Below, piece after piece: positions 59,354 to 64,000 of a stretch of DNA of 64,000 nucleotides (the first letter of the stretch is position 1; every line of letters starts with the position of its first letter). This DNA is from Actinokineospora fastidiosa (GTDB lineage: Bacteria; Actinomycetota; Actinomycetes; Mycobacteriales; Pseudonocardiaceae). Location: positions 1 through 64,000 of the forward strand of contig NZ_BMRB01000001.1 in NCBI RefSeq assembly GCF_014648415.1. The letters are read 5' to 3'. The notes beneath the pieces are model-generated. The model saw nothing but the letters and a program-made list of their open reading frames with translations. It was not told the origin of the DNA and searched no databases. Made by a program: the position numbers and the translations under genes.

Positions 59354-60754
59354 TCAGACGCGCCTGCGGCGGGCGGCGAAGACCAGTCCCGCGCCCATGC
59401 CGAGCGCGGCCAGCCCGAGCACGACCATGCCGGTGACGGCCGCGCCGGTGACCGGCAGGTCGTCGACCGGGCCGGGGCTGCCCTGCGGCGGCGGGCCGGA
59501 CGGGGTCGTGGTCGGCGAACCCGAGGTCACCGAGGTCGGCGGGGTCGTCGTCGTGGTGGTGGTCGGCCCGCCCTCGACGCAGTCGACGGTGAACTGCTCG
59601 CGCGTCTCGCCGCCGGGGCCGCGCAGGACCGCGGTGTAGACGCCGTCCTCGATGCCCTCGTGCCGCATCCAGTCGTAGCGCCCGTCGCGGTCGGGGGCGA
59701 CGACGGCGTCGAACTCCGGCCGCCCCTCGACCTTGAACACGCGCTTGCTCTGGCTCGGGAAGAACCGGACGGTCACCACGGACTCCTCGCCGACACAGCG
59801 CACGGAGACCTGCAGGCCGTCATCGTCGACGACGACGTCCTCGCAGTAGTCGACCAGCACGTGCGTGGGCGTCTCCGAGCCGTCGGAGCCGATCACGGTC
59901 ATCGGGTACACCCCGCCGGGGAACGGGCCGAGGTCGACCGTCTCCTGCCAGCCGCCCACGACGGTGACGGTCTCGGTGACGTCGCCGACGGTGATCGTGT
60001 AGTCCGCGTCGTGCCGGTTCGGGTTGCCCACCGTCACGCGGACGACGGCGGGCGTGGTCACGTCTTCCTTGTCGTCGCAGCGCGCGTCGGCGACGACGGT
60101 CGGCGCGTCCTTCGGCGCGCACTTGACCGTGAACTCCTCGGTGATCGGCTCGTCCAGGCTCTCGCCGCTGAGGACGGCGGTGTAGGTGCCGTCGTCGTAG
60201 AGGTTCTCGGTGATCCGCACGAACAGCCCGGGCAGGATCTCCTTCGCCTCGTACTGCTGCGCTTCCTCGGTGATCTCCAGCGTGTAGGAGCGCGTCTGCC
60301 CCTCGGTGTTGGCGACCTCGAAGGTGGCCACGCCCCATCCGCCCTGGCACTGCACGTCCACGGTCAGCCCCGGCTGGGACGGCTTGCGGTCGTCGCACGC
60401 CTTGACCTGCACCGGAACGCCGTCCGACGGCAGGTCGGCGCCCTCGACCCGGACGACGTAGTCGCCCACCGGGACGTCGGTGAACTCGTGCCAGTAGACC
60501 TCGTGCTCCTCGTGCAGCGCGGTCTCCTGCGCCTCCTCGCCGAATCCCTCCAGGAGGACCTTGTACGGCCCGAGGTCGTCGAGGTAGACCTCGACGTCGG
60601 TCTTCCCGTCGGCGGCGCAGTCGGCGAGCACGCGGACCAGGGTCGGCGGCACGTCCTCCGGGTTCTCCTGCGCGGACGCGACGGATGCCGAGGCGGCGGC
60701 CAGGGTAAGGCCTGCCACGGCGGCGAGGACCGCCCTTGTCACGGTGGTGAGCAC
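59354..60754 (-). CDS. LPXTG-anchored cell wall protein
   Basis: A 466-residue secreted protein with a signal peptide ('VLAAVAGLTLAAASASVASA'), three to four beta-sandwich-like repeats of about 100 residues each ending in a C-rich strand ('VKACDD', 'VKCAPK', 'VDYCED', 'VDCVEG'), a Thr/Ser/Pro wall-spanning stretch ('TTTTTTTPPTS') and a C-terminal sorting signal: 'LPVTG', a hydrophobic helix and 'RRRRV'. A sortase should link it to peptidoglycan. Ligand unknown. GTG 60754 has GGGAGG 5 bases upstream; the ATG at 60793 is less likely. Confidence 0.88.
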   Translation of the reverse strand: MLTTVTRAVLAAVAGLTLAAASASVASAQENPEDVPPTLVRVLADCAADGKTDVEVYLDDLGPYKVLLEGFGEEAQETALHEEHEVYWHEFTDVPVGDYVVRVEGADLPSDGVPVQVKACDDRKPSQPGLTVDVQCQGGWGVATFEVANTEGQTRSYTLEITEEAQQYEAKEILPGLFVRITENLYDDGTYTAVLSGESLDEPITEEFTVKCAPKDAPTVVADARCDDKEDVTTPAVVRVTVGNPNRHDADYTITVGDVTETVTVVGGWQETVDLGPFPGGVYPMTVIGSDGSETPTHVLVDYCEDVVVDDDGLQVSVRCVGEESVVTVRFFPSQSKRVFKVEGRPEFDAVVAPDRDGRYDWMRHEGIEDGVYTAVLRGPGGETREQFTVDCVEGGPTTTTTTTPPTSVTSGSPTTTPSGPPPQGSPGPVDDLPVTGAAVTGMVVLGLAALGMGAGLVFAARRRRV

Positions 60755-60841
60755 CGAGTCCTCCCTGATCGGGTGACGCGAAATCCCGCGCACGGTACCC
60801 CGACCGGCAATAACGACTCCACACTCACCCGGACGGAACAG

Positions 60842-62545
60842 TCACCGTTTGCCAAATACCGCATCCAGCTCGTCGACCAGCGCCGGGAACCGGTCGGCGA
60901 AGCGGCGCGGGTCGAACCTCGGCTCCTGCGCGGCGTACCAGTACAGGCCCGCAGACATGGTCTGCGCGTTGCGCTCCAACCACTGCTTGGTCTCGTCCAA
61001 GGCGACCGCGTAGGGCAGCGAGCGGGAGAAGACCATCTCGCGGTCGGCGACGGGCACGCGGTCCGGCCGCGCCGCGCGCAGGTAGCCGTGCAGTCCGCGG
61101 ACCTGCTGCAGCAGCAGGCCGCCGCGCTTGGTCCGCGCGGGCAGCAGCCGCGCGCCCAGCAGCAGCCCGATACCGCCGATGACCACCGCGACGCCCAACA
61201 GCGCGGGACCGCCGCTCAGCGCGAGCGCGACGGTCACCGCTGCGCCCACGACCGCGACCGCCGCCCCGATGATCCCGACCTTGCCCAGACCGCCGGGCCT
61301 GCGGGAAAGCCAGCTGCGCGACACCGCGTCGGCGTAGACCGCGGACTGCGCGCCCGCCACCCGCGGCGGGGTCGAGCGCAGCGCCGAGACGGTCACCGCG
61401 TCGGTCCCCTCGGGCAGCAGCGCGTCGTACACCGCGCGCTCGTAGGCGGTCAGCGCGTCGTCGGGCGCGTTGCGCCGCACGATCTGCCAGTCCGGTCCGG
61501 CCTCGGTGATCCACAGGTAGTTGCGCACGGCGAGGTCGACCACCGTCGCGGTGAGATCACGCGGGTCCACCCGCTCGTCGATGACCGTGCCCGCCTGGCC
61601 GGGCAGGATGCCGTCCGGCGAGGCGAAGACGACCCGCTCGCCCTGGCCGACGAGCACGTCGACCGGCGCGCCCTCGGCGGCGAGCGCCCGGGTGTCGCGG
61701 CCGCGGGCGGTCAGCACCACGGCGAAGCCGCCGATCAGCAGGAGCAGCACCAGCCCGAGGCCGCCGCCGCTGAGCGGGGTCAGCGCGAACGGGCCCGTGC
61801 CCGCGACCCCGCTGTCGAACTTCGCCGTCGCGGGCACCAGCCCGGCGTCCAGGGTGGCCGTGACGTCGACCCGGGCGCCGGTGTCGAGATCGGAGTGCAG
61901 CACCCGCAGGATGCCCGCCGCGTCGGTGACCGCGGAGTCGCAGCGCTCCTCGGTGTTCGGCGCGCCCGCGAGGCAGACGAAGTCGTAGCCGGGCTTGGGG
62001 GTGAGCAGGGAGGCGCGCAGGAACACCAGCTTGGTGTCCCAGCCGCTGGCGACCTGCCAGCGGAACTGCAGCCGGTCGCCGAGGTCGGCGATGGCACCGT
62101 CCAGCTTGTACGAGACGGTTGACGCGCCCTCGCCCAGCTTGATCACCAGCTGGTCGCCGGTGACCGACGCGGTGCCGTTGCCGTCGACCTTCGGGTCGCT
62201 GACGGTGAAGACGCGGTCGCCCACGCGCAGCGGCGCCGTGCGGGTCATCGTCGACTTGGCCTGCACGATGACCTGCTCGACCACGCTCACGCTGCCGTCG
62301 CGCTCCAGTTTGAGCTGGATGTTGACACTGCGCGGCAGCACGACGGGGACGCCGGGCGGCCGGGTCGGGCGGACCTCGCCGGTCGGCGGCCGCGGCACGA
62401 TGATCGGCCCGCCCGTGGGCTGCCCCGGTGTGGGCAGCGGGAAGTCGAAGGTCGGCGCGTTCGGCGGCGGCGAGAAGGTCGGCTGGCCCGCGATTGTGAT
62501 CCCGGCGACTACGAGACCGGCGGCGATCCCCCATTTGGTCAACAC
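60842..62545 (-). CDS. DUF2207-like membrane protein
   Basis: A protein of about 567 residues with an N-terminal signal/anchor ('KWGIAAGLVVAGITIAG'), a Pro-rich linker, an extracytoplasmic beta domain (about 75-250) with one Cys pair, a membrane helix ('GLGLVLLLLIGGFAVVLTA'), a cytoplasmic domain (about 275-390), two more helices (about 400-450) and a C-terminal soluble part ending 'WYAAQEPRFDPRRFADRFPALVDELDAVF'. This matches DUF2207 predicted membrane proteins, function unknown. GTG 62545 is chosen: TATCGT lies 8 bases upstream, a leaderless pattern; a TTG at 62596 would extend it by 17 residues. It is divergent from the zinc peptidase gene. Confidence 0.78.
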   Translation of the reverse strand: MLTKWGIAAGLVVAGITIAGQPTFSPPPNAPTFDFPLPTPGQPTGGPIIVPRPPTGEVRPTRPPGVPVVLPRSVNIQLKLERDGSVSVVEQVIVQAKSTMTRTAPLRVGDRVFTVSDPKVDGNGTASVTGDQLVIKLGEGASTVSYKLDGAIADLGDRLQFRWQVASGWDTKLVFLRASLLTPKPGYDFVCLAGAPNTEERCDSAVTDAAGILRVLHSDLDTGARVDVTATLDAGLVPATAKFDSGVAGTGPFALTPLSGGGLGLVLLLLIGGFAVVLTARGRDTRALAAEGAPVDVLVGQGERVVFASPDGILPGQAGTVIDERVDPRDLTATVVDLAVRNYLWITEAGPDWQIVRRNAPDDALTAYERAVYDALLPEGTDAVTVSALRSTPPRVAGAQSAVYADAVSRSWLSRRPGGLGKVGIIGAAVAVVGAAVTVALALSGGPALLGVAVVIGGIGLLLGARLLPARTKRGGLLLQQVRGLHGYLRAARPDRVPVADREMVFSRSLPYAVALDETKQWLERNAQTMSAGLYWYAAQEPRFDPRRFADRFPALVDELDAVFGKR

Positions 62546-62612
62546 GGCAGCGAACGATAGCCGAGCCCGCCTATGCTCACCGGCGATCTCGGACAACTTG
62601 GGGGATTCAGCG

Positions 62613-63821
62613 ATGACGCAGCCGCCGTACGGACCCTGGCACCAGCAACCGCCGCCCGGCGGCTACCGTCCGCCGATGCCGCCCCCGCGCCCGGTGGCGC
62701 CCCCACCGTACGCGCGTCCGCTCCCGCCCGGCATGCACCATCCACAGCAGACCTACGGCCAGCCGCAGTACGGCTACGCGCAGCAGCCGTGGCCCGCCTA
62801 CCGGCCGCCGATGCCGCCCAAGTCCAACGCGGGCGTGATCACCGCGGTGTCGCTGGTCGGCGTGCTGATCCTGGCCGCTGGCCTGTTCGGCGCGTTCAGC
62901 ATCGCCGACGCCTACGACGACTACAACGACGTCGGCTACTCCTCCCCCACGTACTCCACCTACCCGTCGTACACCGGGTACTCGTCGGCCTCGGACTACC
63001 CGTCGACGACGTCCTACGACTACACGTCGACCACCACGACGACCGAGACCACCACCGAGACCACGGACTACACGACGACGACCGAGACGCCGTCGGGTCC
63101 GCAGCCGGTCTACACGCTCGCCGACAACCCGCTGCACGGCGACAACGGCACCAACGCCGCGAGCTGCGCCATCAGCGGCTGGCCGAGCGACCCCGCGGCC
63201 GCCAAGGCGTTCTTCACCCGGGTCCTGCCGTGCATGGAGGAGGCGTGGGCGCCCGCGATGGAGCGCGCGGGCCTGCCGTACGAGACGCCCGGACTGGAGT
63301 TCCCGTCCGGCACCAGCTGGGAGAGCCCCTGCGGCAGCACCAGCGGCGCGACGGCGGCGGCGTTCTACTGCTCGCGCAACAACACGATCTACATGCCGTT
63401 CGAGGGCCTGCAGACCGGCGACTACGGCAACCAGCCCGGCTACTACCTCGCCCTGTTCGGCCACGAGTTCGGCCACCACATCCAGTGGCTGTCGGGCATC
63501 CTGCCGACCTACCACGAGGCGAAGTACGAGGCGGGCGACCAGACCGCGGCCGGGCTGGAGCTGTCCCGGCGCGCCGAGCTGCAGGCGTCGTGCCTGGGCG
63601 GGATGTGGTTCGCCGGGGCGTGGAACGGCGACGCGGGCGTGCCCGACGAGATCGTCCGCCAGTTCCTCGCCGACGGCTACCAGCGCGGCGACTGGAACGC
63701 GAACCTGCCGCGCGACCACGGCTCACCGGAGAACAACGGCTCCTGGCAGGAGCACGGCTACCGCAACAACCGAGGCAACTACTGCAACACCTGGGCCGCG
63801 GACTCCCAGCACGTGGCCTAG
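62613..63821 (+). CDS. membrane-anchored neutral zinc metallopeptidase (YpfJ-like)
   Basis: A 402-residue protein. A Pro/Tyr/Gln-rich cytoplasmic tail of about 70 residues precedes one membrane helix ('AGVITAVSLVGVLILAAGLFGAF'). A Ser/Thr/Tyr-rich stalk (about 110-165) leads to the extracellular peptidase domain with zinc motif His284-Glu-Phe-Gly-His288 ('LALFGHEFGHHIQWLSG') and the downstream 'ELSRRAELQASCLGGMWFAG', where the Glu is the likely third ligand. Substrates are unknown. ATG 62613 has GGGGG 8 bases upstream and TATGCT (about 62572) as a possible -10. Confidence 0.9.
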   Translation: MTQPPYGPWHQQPPPGGYRPPMPPPRPVAPPPYARPLPPGMHHPQQTYGQPQYGYAQQPWPAYRPPMPPKSNAGVITAVSLVGVLILAAGLFGAFSIADAYDDYNDVGYSSPTYSTYPSYTGYSSASDYPSTTSYDYTSTTTTTETTTETTDYTTTTETPSGPQPVYTLADNPLHGDNGTNAASCAISGWPSDPAAAKAFFTRVLPCMEEAWAPAMERAGLPYETPGLEFPSGTSWESPCGSTSGATAAAFYCSRNNTIYMPFEGLQTGDYGNQPGYYLALFGHEFGHHIQWLSGILPTYHEAKYEAGDQTAAGLELSRRAELQASCLGGMWFAGAWNGDAGVPDEIVRQFLADGYQRGDWNANLPRDHGSPENNGSWQEHGYRNNRGNYCNTWAADSQHVA

Positions 63822-64000
63822 CCGCGGCGGTACAGCGCGACGAACCCGGCGCCCGCCATGCCCGCGAGCACGGCGAGGGCGACGCCCACCACGCGGGCGT
63901 CCGTCGTGGCGCCGGTTCGGGCGCTGCCCAGGTGCACCTCGCCGTCGGCCACCGACAGCGCCACCTCCTCGCCCTCGCGGTGCCCGCAGGCGTCGAGTTC
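63818..64000 (-). CDS. C-terminal fragment of a membrane-anchored protein (truncated by window)
   Basis: The minus strand is open from the window edge to a TAG at 63818, giving 60 residues: a polar segment ('ELDACGHREGEEVALSVADG'), one membrane helix ('VVGVALAVLAGMAGAGFVALY') and a basic end 'RRG'. This is the tail of a type I membrane protein with its main part outside the cell. It cannot be identified from the fragment. Its stop overlaps that of the zinc peptidase within a CTAG. Confidence 0.6.
   Translation of the reverse strand, partial: ELDACGHREGEEVALSVADGEVHLGSARTGATTDARVVGVALAVLAGMAGAGFVALYRRG

Noticed and set aside
56558-62122. A 1,854-codon open frame on the plus strand
   Set aside because: It runs antisense to nudC, two M16 peptidases, an LPXTG protein and part of the DUF2207-like gene, all with clear motifs. 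Its translation has no domain; it is a by-product of extreme GC at third codon positions.

Overview
The window is gene-dense, very GC-rich chromosomal DNA from an actinomycete, most likely Pseudonocardiales (Saccharothrix/Actinokineospora-like; the genus is inference). It opens at the 5' end of a minus-strand 16S rRNA gene with its leader and two promoters. GTG starts, many 4-base gene overlaps, an F420 gene, sortase and lipoprotein signals and mycobacteria-like gene order fit this. About 45 protein genes and RNase P RNA are recognised. I see no tRNA, CRISPR array, transposase, integrase or phage gene.

Layout. 1-3908: rRNA leader and a large glycosyltransferase/coiled-coil/FkbM-methyltransferase fusion. 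4029-9188: MFS permease, GlnA2 glutamine synthetase and amidase in one minus-strand run, with a divergent GlxA-type regulator. 9240-11458: lprG and its MFS partner, the mycobacterial lipid-export pair. 11421-18219: secreted lipoprotein peptidase, secA2, nadE, panB. 18338-23109: thiol-transferase, proline iminopeptidase, metal-receptor-like protein, F420:NADPH oxidoreductase, RNB ribonuclease.

23144-31065 is a minus-strand operon with the outline of a minimal Gram-positive type IV secretion system: VirB2-, VirB3-, VirB4-, VirB6-, VirB8- and VirB1-like proteins plus two small ones. No relaxase, coupling protein or integrase is present. It sits between panB and rnpB inside a block whose order otherwise resembles M. 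tuberculosis Rv2222c-Rv2236c.

31410-41395 resumes that block: rnpB, FMN reductase, RNase H/phosphatase, zinc-ribbon coiled-coil protein, Nif3, CobC-like aminotransferase, a TetR/flavodoxin/nitronate monooxygenase insertion, ptpA, fructosamine kinase, SURF1 and cobD. 41497-49994 is a complete Wadjet (jetABCD) anti-plasmid operon of the TIGR02677-02680 variety; its JetD carries a large low-complexity insertion and an altered Toprim motif. 49981-64000 is mainly envelope and secreted functions: an APH-like kinase, a repeat-rich fibronectin-III protein, NudC with a giant Ala/Pro/Ser/Gly insertion, paired M16 peptidases, an LPXTG wall protein, a DUF2207-like membrane protein, a zinc metallopeptidase and a truncated membrane protein.

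A recurring regulatory theme is leaderless starts: at least nine genes have a TANNNT hexamer 6-8 bases before the start codon, including one divergent pair whose two -10 elements overlap.
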